From Pedobacter jejuensis (GTDB lineage: Bacteria; Bacteroidota; Bacteroidia; Sphingobacteriales; Sphingobacteriaceae), in assembly GCF_003725795.1 (NCBI RefSeq), contig NZ_RBEE01000003.1, positions 1 through 64,000 on the forward strand: a DNA stretch of 64,000 bases, given 5' to 3'. Position 1 is the stretch's first letter; each line of letters opens with the position of its first letter. A program made the translations under genes and the position numbers. The notes beneath the pieces were generated by a model. The model made no database searches, was not told the DNA's origin, and worked only from the letters and a program-made list of their open reading frames with translations. Positions 45,998 through 54,460 of this stretch are shown one piece after another.

Positions 45998-47049
45998 ATG
46001 TAAAGAAACTCACCGAAACCACCCATGCATTGCTTGCCGATAACAAGGGGCTTTTTGCTATGGACGAGAGTATTTCCACCTGCAACAAACGTTTCGCAGA
46101 TGCTGGCATTGCTCAAACAGAAGAAAACCGAAGACGCTATAGGGAGTTGATCATCAAGACCAGTGGCCTTAATGAAAGCATCAGTGGGGTGATTTTATAC
46201 CATGAAACCATTCGACAAAGTGACGAATCGGGAATTCCTTTCATCAAAATCATTACCGATGCAGGAATAATACCGGGAATTAAGGTTGACATCGGCACGG
46301 AAGATCTCGCCGGATTTCCGGATGAAAAAATAACCGAAGGGCTGGATGGATTGAGGTATCGCCTGAAAGAATATGCCAGGATGGGTGCCAGATTTTCCAA
46401 ATGGAGAGCAGTAATGTTCATTGGCCAGGGAATTCCATCAAGAAACTGTATCATATCCAACGCAAATGCACTCGCTAGGTATGCAGCACTTTGCCAGGAA
46501 TGTGGCCTGGTTCCTATTGTGGAACCAGAGGTGATGATGCTTGGCGGTCATTCTTCCAAAATGTGTTATACAATTACCAAAGAAGTAATCAACACCGTAT
46601 TTGATGAGCTCTACCTTCAAAATATCGCGTTGGAGGGAATAATCCTGAAACCCAATATGATCCTGCCTGGACTGGATTCCGGAGAAAAAAAATCTGCAGA
46701 AAAAATCGCAGAGGATACCATTAAATGTTTAATGGAATGCGTACCGGCGGCTGTTCCTGGTATTGCATTTCTTTCAGGCGGCCAGTCTCCACAAGAGGCC
46801 TCCATAAGACTGAATGCCATGAAGCAAAACCCGGCATCAAACCTGCCATGGAAACTTACGTTTTCGTTTGGACGGGCACTCCAGGAGACGGCACTTATGA
46901 GCTGGAAAGGAGATGATGCTAATATGGTTAATGCACAACAGGATATCTATCATCGTGCAAAATGCAACAGGGCGGCAAACATGGGCCTTTATAATGATGA
47001 GATTGAGAAAAGAAACCAAAAAGGATTGAAACTCCATATTTTAGGATAA
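45994..47049 (+). CDS. Class I fructose-bisphosphate aldolase
   Basis: 351 aa from the ATG at 45994, which overlaps the xfp stop (ATGA); an ATG 21 bases upstream is possible but less likely. The Schiff-base Lys lies in [13 protein letters not shown], and [27 protein letters not shown] and [12 protein letters not shown] are family motifs. It interconverts fructose 1,6-bisphosphate with dihydroxyacetone phosphate and glyceraldehyde 3-phosphate without metal. Beside phosphoketolase it can rebuild fructose phosphates from the triose product. Confidence 0.93.
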   Translation: MNVKKLTETTHALLADNKGLFAMDESISTCNKRFADAGIAQTEENRRRYRELIIKTSGLNESISGVILYHETIRQSDESGIPFIKIITDAGIIPGIKVDIGTEDLAGFPDEKITEGLDGLRYRLKEYARMGARFSKWRAVMFIGQGIPSRNCIISNANALARYAALCQECGLVPIVEPEVMMLGGHSSKMCYTITKEVINTVFDELYLQNIALEGIILKPNMILPGLDSGEKKSAEKIAEDTIKCLMECVPAAVPGIAFLSGGQSPQEASIRLNAMKQNPASNLPWKLTFSFGRALQETALMSWKGDDANMVNAQQDIYHRAKCNRAANMGLYNDEIEKRNQKGLKLHILG

Positions 47050-47052
47050 ATA

Positions 47053-48168
47053 ATGAACAGAAGAAAATTTTTACTGGGCTCAGGTGCAGTTGTGGTAATT
47101 GCAGGATTTTCAGGCTACCTGGTGAGTGACAGGAATAACTTTGAAAGAGCAGATTCCCTTGCTGGAAATAATAAAGAAACCGGCCTGACATCTGATGAAA
47201 TAAAGATTTTATCCCTTGCTTCCCTCGCTCCAAGTGGTCACAATACACAGCCATGGTTCATTAAATGCATCGCACCATACCATTGGATCATCTGCAACGA
47301 TAAAAGCAGGTGGTTGCCAGCGGTTGATCCTACCCAACGGGAAACAATGCTATCAATAGGCGCTTTCCTGCAGAATCTCGAATATGCAGCCGATAATATG
47401 GGATATAGCCACCAGTTTAATCTCATGGCAATAAGCAATCAGGCTGAAGAGGTAATGGAGGTGAAGCTGAAAAAATCTGGCAACAGATTTAGTTTCGATT
47501 TGGAGCTTATAAGACAGCGTAGAACAATGCGGTCGAATTTGCTTATTGATCCTTTAAAAACAAAAGACATAAGACATTTAATTGGCGAGGATAAAGATCT
47601 AATCCATTTTATCCCGGGTTTATCAAAAGAATATGCATACATCAATGAACAGACTATTGAAGCGAACAAAATCCAGTCTTACAGGAATGCTGCCCAAAGG
47701 GAGCTTTCTAACTGGATTCGCTTTTCCTCAGCAGATGCAAAGAAAAAACTTGATGGACTGACTACTGGAAGTATGGAAATTGATGGCATTCCAGGTTGGA
47801 TGGTAAGGAATTTTTATGATAGAGATAACGTGATGTCGAAAAGTTTCAGGGACCAAGGTATCGCACAGGTAGAAAAGCAGGTTGCCTACTCTGCAGGTTG
47901 GTTTTTAATCTCTAGCAAAGCAGATTCAGTTGAATGTCTAATTGAAACGGGAAAAATGATGCAGAGGCTCTTTTTAAAGGTAAGGGAGCGAAATATTGGC
48001 ATACATCCTATGACGCAAATACTTGAAGAGCCATCCATAAAACAAAGCCTGAACACTTCGATAAGAATAAAGGACGAGATACAGTTTATTCTCCGGACGG
48101 GTTATGTAAAAAATTATCCTGACCCGGTTTCATTACGGCGATCATTGAACATGTTTATCAGGAGCTAA
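47053..48168 (+). CDS. Acg-type nitroreductase-family protein, exported
   Basis: 371 aa. The N-terminus MNRRKFLLGSGAVVVIAGF is a twin-arginine-type signal with a membrane-spanning core. The rest has the split nitroreductase layout (ASLAPSGHNTQPWFI; QRRTMRSNLLI; GIHPMTQILEEP) of the Acg family, FMN-binding proteins without known substrate. The mycobacterial member Acg (Rv2032) belongs to the hypoxia-induced DosR set, which fits this operon. It starts 3 bp after the aldolase stop. Confidence 0.82.
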   Translation: MNRRKFLLGSGAVVVIAGFSGYLVSDRNNFERADSLAGNNKETGLTSDEIKILSLASLAPSGHNTQPWFIKCIAPYHWIICNDKSRWLPAVDPTQRETMLSIGAFLQNLEYAADNMGYSHQFNLMAISNQAEEVMEVKLKKSGNRFSFDLELIRQRRTMRSNLLIDPLKTKDIRHLIGEDKDLIHFIPGLSKEYAYINEQTIEANKIQSYRNAAQRELSNWIRFSSADAKKKLDGLTTGSMEIDGIPGWMVRNFYDRDNVMSKSFRDQGIAQVEKQVAYSAGWFLISSKADSVECLIETGKMMQRLFLKVRERNIGIHPMTQILEEPSIKQSLNTSIRIKDEIQFILRTGYVKNYPDPVSLRRSLNMFIRS

Positions 48169-48231
48169 TATTGTTTCATCTTGGGATTAGCTGTCGTGCT
48201 CAAAATCAATTTTAAATTATTAACCTTAGTA

Positions 48232-48415
48232 CGATTATTAATTTTCCCTCATGTTATTAATAAGGGGCTTCCTTTTTTTTTACGTCACCCTGAATTTATT
48301 TCAGGGTCTTTTCGGCAGGAAAGATGCTGAAATAAATTCAGCAAGACGTGTCGTATAAGCAATGCGACGATAAAACAGCAAACCTATTAAGTTTAAGAAT
48401 GGAACTCAGGTTATT
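48232..48415. repeat. Dispersed palindromic repeat, copy 5
   Basis: Core at 48283-48349 with both arms intact; left flank CATGTTATTAATAAGG and right flank TTAAGTTTAAGAATGGAACTCA as in copy 2. It lies between the convergent nitroreductase and TauE/SafE-like genes, so the hairpin may also act as a terminator. Confidence 0.85.
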
Positions 48416-48438
48416 AGGTTCATAACTAAACAAAAAAA

Positions 48439-49140
48439 CTATTTACATTCTGCTGAATGTGAAAATGAGTTTGTGGTTTTTGGCGATAAAAATGGAATGC
48501 CTAAGTCTGCCGACCTTAAGATAAACAGCATACCCATAAAAAACATAAACCATGGCAAAAATTTATTTGTGTTGAAACGAATATATTTTTTCAAATATAT
48601 TCCACCTAAAGAGATCATCATCATTAAAGGAGCTGTTCCCAAACCGAACAAAAACATAAATATTCCTCCAGCTTTTGCATTGCCGGTGTATAATGCTGTG
48701 GCTAATGCCAGATAAACCATACCACATGGAATTAGGCCATTAAGCATTCCGGCGAATAAACCCCAGAACGGCGAATTAAACACCCTCCCCATTAATTTAC
48801 TTATCGGATTTAAGGCTTTTGCCTGTATCATTGCAAACCTGTTCTTATAACTTCGGTTAAATTGCAAAGCGGTAAAAAGAATTAACAACGAACCTATAAT
48901 TATGCTGAGGATTTTCTGGTTGCTGAAGATGCGAATGCTATTGCCCAATGCGCCTACTACTAAACCTAATACCGTGTAAACCAAAATCCTACCGAATTGA
49001 TACAATAAAAGTTGAGCACCAGATTTTAAAAAACTTTCCTTCTTAAACGGCATACCAAGCATTATCGGACCGCACATTACCGCACAGTGCAGGCTTCCAA
49101 AAATACCCATTAAAAATGCCAGTGGCAAAAGACTTATCAC
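48439..49140 (-). CDS. TauE/SafE-like membrane protein of the cbb3 locus
   Basis: 233 aa with about six membrane helices. It opens with LAFLMGIFGSLHCAVMCGPIMLGMP, which holds His and two Cys in the first helix, as in the DsbD/TauE-like proteins that accompany cbb3 assembly genes and may handle copper or thiols. It is the last gene of the ccoNOQPGH run and overlaps ccoH by 4 nt. The exact role in oxidase maturation is not established. Confidence 0.82.
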   Translation of the reverse strand: MISLLPLAFLMGIFGSLHCAVMCGPIMLGMPFKKESFLKSGAQLLLYQFGRILVYTVLGLVVGALGNSIRIFSNQKILSIIIGSLLILFTALQFNRSYKNRFAMIQAKALNPISKLMGRVFNSPFWGLFAGMLNGLIPCGMVYLALATALYTGNAKAGGIFMFLFGLGTAPLMMMISLGGIYLKKYIRFNTNKFLPWFMFFMGMLFILRSADLGIPFLSPKTTNSFSHSAECK

Positions 49141-49565
49141 AAGTTGATATTTTTTTTATATAAATAATTTCGATTACCCGAGCGCCATTGTAAATTCAAA
49201 AACCACATCCCTTTGGCCATTTTAGATTTATCAACTAGAATGAAATTTGCTTCACCAGCTGTATTCCCTTTAAGCTTAACATCATCTAAACTGTTTGATG
49301 GTCGCATTAAATTCAGTTCATACTTTGCAGCTTTTTTTAACTCGATAACAATTTGGGTTTTGGTAACTGTTATTTTAGGTTGCGCATTATCGTTAAGTAC
49401 GTTCCTTTTGGCATTGTATTCTACATTATAATTAATGCCTTTCTCATAATAATCTTCCTCGATTAAAGCATCTCTACCATGCACATGAAACATATACACC
49501 ACCATACAAACAATAAATAACATGAACGTAATCATACCTAAAACAACCTTTGTTCCCCAATTCAT
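49137..49565 (-). CDS. ccoH: cbb3 oxidase assembly protein FixH/CcoH
   Basis: 142 aa. One N-terminal membrane helix (VVLGMITFMLFIVCMVVYMF) is followed by an extracytoplasmic beta-rich domain that starts EEDYYEKGINYN, the FixH signature. It is needed for maturation of cbb3 oxidase in other bacteria. It lies 11 bp after ccoG. Confidence 0.87.
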   Translation of the reverse strand: MNWGTKVVLGMITFMLFIVCMVVYMFHVHGRDALIEEDYYEKGINYNVEYNAKRNVLNDNAQPKITVTKTQIVIELKKAAKYELNLMRPSNSLDDVKLKGNTAGEANFILVDKSKMAKGMWFLNLQWRSGNRNYLYKKNINL

Positions 49566-49576
49566 ATTCCTAATTT

Positions 49577-50947
49577 TTAATTATCATCTGGCTGAGCGAA
49601 AAAACTGGTTTTAGCAGTGCTTAAAACTTTACCATCGGCAACAATTTCAAAAACAACGTCAGTTTTATATTTCTCTATCAAGTTATTTTTCCTGATTAAA
49701 AAGAAGGTGACTTGCACTGAACCCTCTTTTGGCAAAACAGTTGCTTTTTGTATAAATTCTATTTTATCAGATTCGTTCTTCGATTTAAAAATGAAGTGTA
49801 TCGGTTTGTTTGTCTTATTGATTAACTCTGCGTTATACAGGTTACTTGTTTTATCTTCACCCCGATTTTGGTAAAGCGTTCCGCTTGCACGTAAAACAGT
49901 AGTTTGAATATCTTCTCGTTTGTAAATCAAAGATGAAAAAACCATCATTATAATAAATAGCACCGCAGCATAACCATAAGATTTTAAACCAATTTTATAA
50001 AGTGTCCTATCTTTTAAAAAATCCTGATTAAAGAAGCCGATTAAGTTTTTAGGTTTGTTTATTTTAAGCATTACCTCGTTACACGAATCGATGCATGCTG
50101 TACAGTTAACACATTCTAGTTGGGTTCCGTTACGAATATCAATGCCAGTTGGGCAAACCTGCACACAAAGTCCGCAGTCGATACAATCTCCGGTTTTTGA
50201 AAGCAGTTCGTTTTTCTGCAAATGTCCCCGGGGTTCTCCCCTTGTAAAATCATAAGCAACTACCAAACTCTGATTATCGAGTAAAACGCCTTGTAACCTA
50301 CCATATGGACAAATTACGGTGCAAACGATTTCACGTACATAAGCGAAAACGCCATAAAAAATTAGCGTAAACAGCCAAATGGATATAAAACCAGAAACAT
50401 GCTGTGAAACAGGTTCGGTAATAATTTTGATAAGAATATTTGAGCCAATAATGTAAGCTAAAAAGGTATTTGCAATGGCAAACGATATGAGCAGAAAAAG
50501 AAAATGTTTACTGCCTTTTTTAATAAATTTCTCGGCATTCCAATTTTGTGCATCGAGTTTTTGTTGCTTAATAGCATCACCTTCAATCCAATATTCAATC
50601 CTTCGGAAAACCATTTCCATAAAAATTGTTTGCGGGCAAGCCCAGCCACACCACAATCGGCCTAAAACTACTGTAAAGCATACAATGAATAGGATAAAAA
50701 TGAGCATTGCTAAAGCGAATAAATAGAAATCCTGCGGGGTGAAAATTAATCCGAAAAAGACAAACTTTCTTTCAATAAAATTTAACAGAATTAACTGCTC
50801 TCCATTAAACTGTATAAAAGGAAATGAAAATAAAAATGCGAGCAAAACATAGCTAAGCCATTTACGATAAGTATATAACTTGCCCGATGGTTTTTTAGGG
50901 TATAGGAAATTTCTGCCTTTACGTTCAGTTTTATTTTTTTGAGACAT
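49577..50947 (-). CDS. ccoG: cbb3 oxidase accessory ferredoxin CcoG
   Basis: 456 aa. Several membrane helices frame a NapH/CcoG-like core with CGWACPQTIFMEMVFRRIEYW. The two [4Fe-4S] motifs are CIDCGLCVQVCPTGID and CVNCTACIDSCN. An Ig-like C-terminal domain ends the protein. Known CcoG proteins reduce Cu(II) for delivery to the oxidase. The start overlaps the end of ccoP by 17 nt. Confidence 0.93.
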   Translation of the reverse strand: MSQKNKTERKGRNFLYPKKPSGKLYTYRKWLSYVLLAFLFSFPFIQFNGEQLILLNFIERKFVFFGLIFTPQDFYLFALAMLIFILFIVCFTVVLGRLWCGWACPQTIFMEMVFRRIEYWIEGDAIKQQKLDAQNWNAEKFIKKGSKHFLFLLISFAIANTFLAYIIGSNILIKIITEPVSQHVSGFISIWLFTLIFYGVFAYVREIVCTVICPYGRLQGVLLDNQSLVVAYDFTRGEPRGHLQKNELLSKTGDCIDCGLCVQVCPTGIDIRNGTQLECVNCTACIDSCNEVMLKINKPKNLIGFFNQDFLKDRTLYKIGLKSYGYAAVLFIIMMVFSSLIYKREDIQTTVLRASGTLYQNRGEDKTSNLYNAELINKTNKPIHFIFKSKNESDKIEFIQKATVLPKEGSVQVTFFLIRKNNLIEKYKTDVVFEIVADGKVLSTAKTSFFAQPDDN

Positions 50948-51896
50948 CTGTTTTGGTTACACTATCTGCTACCTCTTTCATTTCACTATCTTCAACATCT
51001 TTATCTTCGTATTTTTCTCCTTGCTTTGCTTTAGCGCCTGGAGGATTTGTGCCATTTAAAGAAAGAATATAGTTTGAAACCGCACTAATTTGTTTGGGGT
51101 TTAAATTCTTTTCCCAACTAATCATACCTTTTGCTGGCACACCATATTTTATTGTTTTAAAAACATTGCTCACTCCACCGCCATGTATCCAGTATTCATC
51201 AGTTAAATTTGGGCCAATAATTCCCTGACCTTTATCACCATGGCAAACCACACAGTTGGTGTTAAAAATGGTTTTTCCATCTTCTAGAACGATTGCTGTA
51301 TTATCAAACTTTACAGAATTTTCATCAATCGTATTTGCTGATTTTTCTAAATACGCAGCCTTTTCAATTTCAGCTTTTGCAATTTCATTTGCATATTCTT
51401 TATCCTGTAAATCGCCGTATCCACCAATGTGATAATAGAACAGGTAACCGGCGGCAAAAACCATTGTACCAAAAAATAAGAAATTAAACCATGCCGGAAC
51501 TGGGTTGTTCAGTTCTTTAATTCCATCATAAGAATGGTCGATAACCAAATTATGCTCTTCTTCTATTGGTTTAAGGCTTAATAATTTATTCCATATTGAT
51601 GGTTTGGACGGCCTTTTTTTCAACCAGCTATCATAATCTAAAACAGGTTCTTTTACTATAATTACATAAGGTGTTGGGCTTAACTGTTCTTTATACATTA
51701 CTTTAAATGCATTAAGTAACGTTACCGAAACAAAAAGCAGCACCATAGTAAAAATCAAAAGCAATACGATTAACAATTCTGAACTTGTTAAACCCAAACC
51801 AGGTTCGCCTGGCATAACAAGAGCAGCCTTTTCATCAGCAGCAAAAGCTGGGCTTGATAAAACAATAAAAGGCAACAACAATTTAATCTTCTTCAT
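50931..51896 (-). CDS. ccoP: cbb3 oxidase subunit CcoP, single c-haem
   Basis: 321 aa. A signal-like N-terminus (LLLPFIVLSSPAFA) precedes two membrane helices (about 41-63 and 137-155) and one C-terminal cytochrome c domain with CVVCH at 215-219 and a Met in the KGMISW segment. Proteobacterial CcoP has two c-haems; only one is present here, a form known from Bacteroidetes. The Lys/Glu-rich tail after the haem domain is low in complexity. It passes electrons toward CcoO/CcoN. Confidence 0.92.
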   Translation of the reverse strand: MKKIKLLLPFIVLSSPAFAADEKAALVMPGEPGLGLTSSELLIVLLLIFTMVLLFVSVTLLNAFKVMYKEQLSPTPYVIIVKEPVLDYDSWLKKRPSKPSIWNKLLSLKPIEEEHNLVIDHSYDGIKELNNPVPAWFNFLFFGTMVFAAGYLFYYHIGGYGDLQDKEYANEIAKAEIEKAAYLEKSANTIDENSVKFDNTAIVLEDGKTIFNTNCVVCHGDKGQGIIGPNLTDEYWIHGGGVSNVFKTIKYGVPAKGMISWEKNLNPKQISAVSNYILSLNGTNPPGAKAKQGEKYEDKDVEDSEMKEVADSVTKTDVSKK

Positions 51897-52065
51897 ATCC
51901 TTCAGGCTGATTGTCTTGAATTGGGAGTTCGCTCATTATTTTAATGTGCTGTTTACTTAATTTTAGAAGGTAAATACCAACGATAATAAAAAATGCCATA
52001 AACATCAATAAGGATAGTATCAGGTACATTTCGCCTCCGGCTAAATTTTTAATTTGATTGAACAT
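51883..52065 (-). CDS. ccoQ: CcoQ-like small subunit
   Basis: 60 aa with one membrane helix (LILSLLMFMAFFIIVGIYLL) and a charged tail, located between ccoNO and ccoP where CcoQ/FixQ is expected. It overlaps ccoP by 14 nt. It is an assembly or stability subunit without cofactor. Confidence 0.8.
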   Translation of the reverse strand: MFNQIKNLAGGEMYLILSLLMFMAFFIIVGIYLLKLSKQHIKIMSELPIQDNQPEGYEED

Positions 52066-52066
52066 T

Positions 52067-54211
52067 TTATTGTTGATTTGAAGGAATAGTTTCTTTATTG
52101 GCTTTAATATCGGTGCCTAACCTTTGCAGATAAGCAATAATGGCCACAATCTCCCGGTCGCTTTTTATTTTAATGTTGTTCTGTTTCAATTCCAGAGCAA
52201 TTTTTTTGGCTTGATTTTTCAAATCATCATTCGCCAACCTATCGTAACCATCGGGGTATGGAACGCCTAAGGTTTGCATAGCTCTTATTTTGCTTGGTGT
52301 TGTGGAAATATCCAACTCTTGTTCGACCAACCATGGATATGGGGGCATAATACTTCCCGGCGACATTGAAGTAGGATCGAGCAGGTGATTGTAGTGCCAT
52401 GCATCAGAATACTTGCCACCGATACGATGCAAATCTGGCCCAGTACGCTTACTACCCCATAAAAACGGGTGGTCGTAAACAAATTCGCCTGCTTTACTAT
52501 ATTCACCATATCGTTCTGTTTCTGAACGAAACGGACGAACAGTTTGTGTATGGCAGTTTACGCAACCTTCACGTATGTACAAATCTCTACCCTGAAGTTC
52601 TAAAGCAGAATACGGTTTTACACTGTTAATGGTTGGTACGTTAGATTGTATGGTGAAAGTTGGCATCATCTCTACCATGCCGCCAATAAGAATTATGATT
52701 AATGAAAATACCATAAACTTCATTGGCTTGCGTTCCAAAACCCTATGCCAAGATTTGTCGGCCTGCGAAACATCTATAATAATTTCGGTCAAAGGCATGG
52801 CTTCTGCAGGTTCATTTGCAACAAGTTTTGCACCCAACATTGTTTTTGCAAGGTTATAAGCCATGGCAATTACACCAGCTAAATACATTGCACCACCTAT
52901 CGACCTTAAAATATGCATCGGTATAATTTGAAGCGTTGTAGCTAAAAAGTTTGGGTATTTCAACAAACCATCAGGTGTAAACTCCTTCCACATTAAACCT
53001 TGGGTAAAGCCAGCCCAATACATTGGTACAGCATAAAAAAGGATGCCCAAAGTGCCTATCCAGAAATGGAAACCAGCTAGCTTTTTAGAATATAATTCGG
53101 TTTTATAAATACGCGGAATTAACCAATACAAAACGCCAAAAGTTAAAAATCCATTCCATCCTAAGGCTCCAACGTGTACGTGAGCAACTATCCAATCGGT
53201 AAAATGTGCAACACCATTAATTTGTTTAAGTGATAACAACGGACCTTCGAAAGTTGCCATACCATAAGCGGTAAGTGCCACAACCATAAACTTAAGTGTT
53301 ACATCCTCCCTAACCTTGTCCCAAGCTCCGCGAAGCGTTAAAAGACCGTTAATCATACCGCCCCAACTTGGTGCAATTAGCATGATAGAGAAAGCTACCC
53401 CTAAAGACTGTACCCAACCAGGAAGCGAACTATATAGTAAATGGTGAGGACCTGCCCAGATGTAAATAAATATTAACGACCAAAAGTGAAGAATACTCAA
53501 CTTGTATGAATAAACCGGTCTGTTAGCCATTTTAGGAAGGAAATAATACATCATGCCTAAATATGGTGTGGTTAGAAAAAATGCAACAGCATTGTGTCCG
53601 TACCACCATTGTACCAATGCATCCTGAACACCAGCATACACATAATAACTTTTCATAAAAGAGATGGGTAATTCGAAAGAGTTTACTATATGCAAAACAG
53701 CAATGGTTACAAACGTTGCGATGTAAAACCAAATGGCTACATATAGATGCCTTTCTCTTCTTTTAATGATGGTACCAAACATATTGATACCAAAAACTAC
53801 CCATATTATCGTTATGGCAATATCTATTGGCCATTCCAGTTCAGCATATTCATGTGATGTAGTTAAACCCAATGGTAGAGTAATAACTGCCGAAACAATT
53901 ATCAATTGCCAACCCCAAAAATGTATTTTACTTAAGATATCACTAAACATCCTGGCTTTTAAAAGCCTTTGCAAAGAATAATAAACACCCATAAAAATTG
54001 CATTGCCAACAAAAGCGAAAATTACCGCATTGGTATGTAATGGCCTTATCCGCCCGAAGGTGGTATATTGGCTGCCAAGATTCATTGATGGTTTAAAAAG
54101 TTGCATGGCTACGAGTAAGCCTACCGTCATTCCAATAATCCCCCAAACCAATGTGGCGAGTGCAAAGTTTCTAACTATTTTATTATCGTATGTAAATTTT
54201 TCTAACTGCAT
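52067..54211 (-). CDS. ccoN: cbb3 oxidase fused subunit CcoN-CcoO
   Basis: 714 aa. Residues 1-490 are CcoN, the catalytic haem-copper subunit with about 12 helices; the haem and CuB histidines include those in GHNAVAFFLTTPYLG, GPHHLLYSS and HVHVGALGWNG. Residues from about 520 are CcoO with the c-haem motif CVNCH at 550-554, QTVRPFRSE and SIMPPYPWL. The fusion is the usual Bacteroidetes form. It reduces O2 to water with high affinity at the inner membrane. An FNR-like promoter overlaps the ccoS stop just upstream. Confidence 0.95.
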   Translation of the reverse strand: MQLEKFTYDNKIVRNFALATLVWGIIGMTVGLLVAMQLFKPSMNLGSQYTTFGRIRPLHTNAVIFAFVGNAIFMGVYYSLQRLLKARMFSDILSKIHFWGWQLIIVSAVITLPLGLTTSHEYAELEWPIDIAITIIWVVFGINMFGTIIKRRERHLYVAIWFYIATFVTIAVLHIVNSFELPISFMKSYYVYAGVQDALVQWWYGHNAVAFFLTTPYLGMMYYFLPKMANRPVYSYKLSILHFWSLIFIYIWAGPHHLLYSSLPGWVQSLGVAFSIMLIAPSWGGMINGLLTLRGAWDKVREDVTLKFMVVALTAYGMATFEGPLLSLKQINGVAHFTDWIVAHVHVGALGWNGFLTFGVLYWLIPRIYKTELYSKKLAGFHFWIGTLGILFYAVPMYWAGFTQGLMWKEFTPDGLLKYPNFLATTLQIIPMHILRSIGGAMYLAGVIAMAYNLAKTMLGAKLVANEPAEAMPLTEIIIDVSQADKSWHRVLERKPMKFMVFSLIIILIGGMVEMMPTFTIQSNVPTINSVKPYSALELQGRDLYIREGCVNCHTQTVRPFRSETERYGEYSKAGEFVYDHPFLWGSKRTGPDLHRIGGKYSDAWHYNHLLDPTSMSPGSIMPPYPWLVEQELDISTTPSKIRAMQTLGVPYPDGYDRLANDDLKNQAKKIALELKQNNIKIKSDREIVAIIAYLQRLGTDIKANKETIPSNQQ

Positions 54212-54240
54212 AATCGAAAATGAGTTGTTGGTTTATGCAT

Positions 54241-54283
54241 CAAAGGTATCTTGGTGCAGTGATTTAAATGATGATGATGGTTA
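54241..54283 (-). promoter_or_regulatory. Internal ccoNO promoter with FNR-like site
   Basis: TGATGATGGTTA (54272-54283, one base from the consensus half-site) is centred 33 bp from TACCTTTG (54241-54248, minus strand), a perfect TAnnTTTG box. The site overlaps the ccoS stop codon. It allows ccoNOQPGH to be driven separately from hemN-ccoI-ccoS. Confidence 0.6.
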
Positions 54284-54460
54284 AGCAGAAAAGTGATCTT
54301 CTTCACTTTTTTCTTCAATTACCTCATCATCAAAAAGCATTCTTATTGCGGGAGTATGTACATCATCATTCTGACCGGTTTTGTAAGCCCAAATAAATGC
54401 CGCTAAAAAAATGAGTGCCATTACAATACTGCATCCCACTAAAAAGTAAAGGATGTTCAT
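54281..54460 (-). CDS. ccoS: cbb3 oxidase maturation protein CcoS
   Basis: 59 aa, easily missed because of its size. It begins MNILYFLVGCSIVMALIFLA and has one membrane helix and an acidic tail (DDEVIEEKSEEDHF). In relatives CcoS is needed for insertion of haem b and CuB into CcoN. Its ATG overlaps the ccoI stop (ATGA), and it precedes ccoNO, the expected position. Confidence 0.9.
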   Translation of the reverse strand: MNILYFLVGCSIVMALIFLAAFIWAYKTGQNDDVHTPAIRMLFDDEVIEEKSEEDHFSA

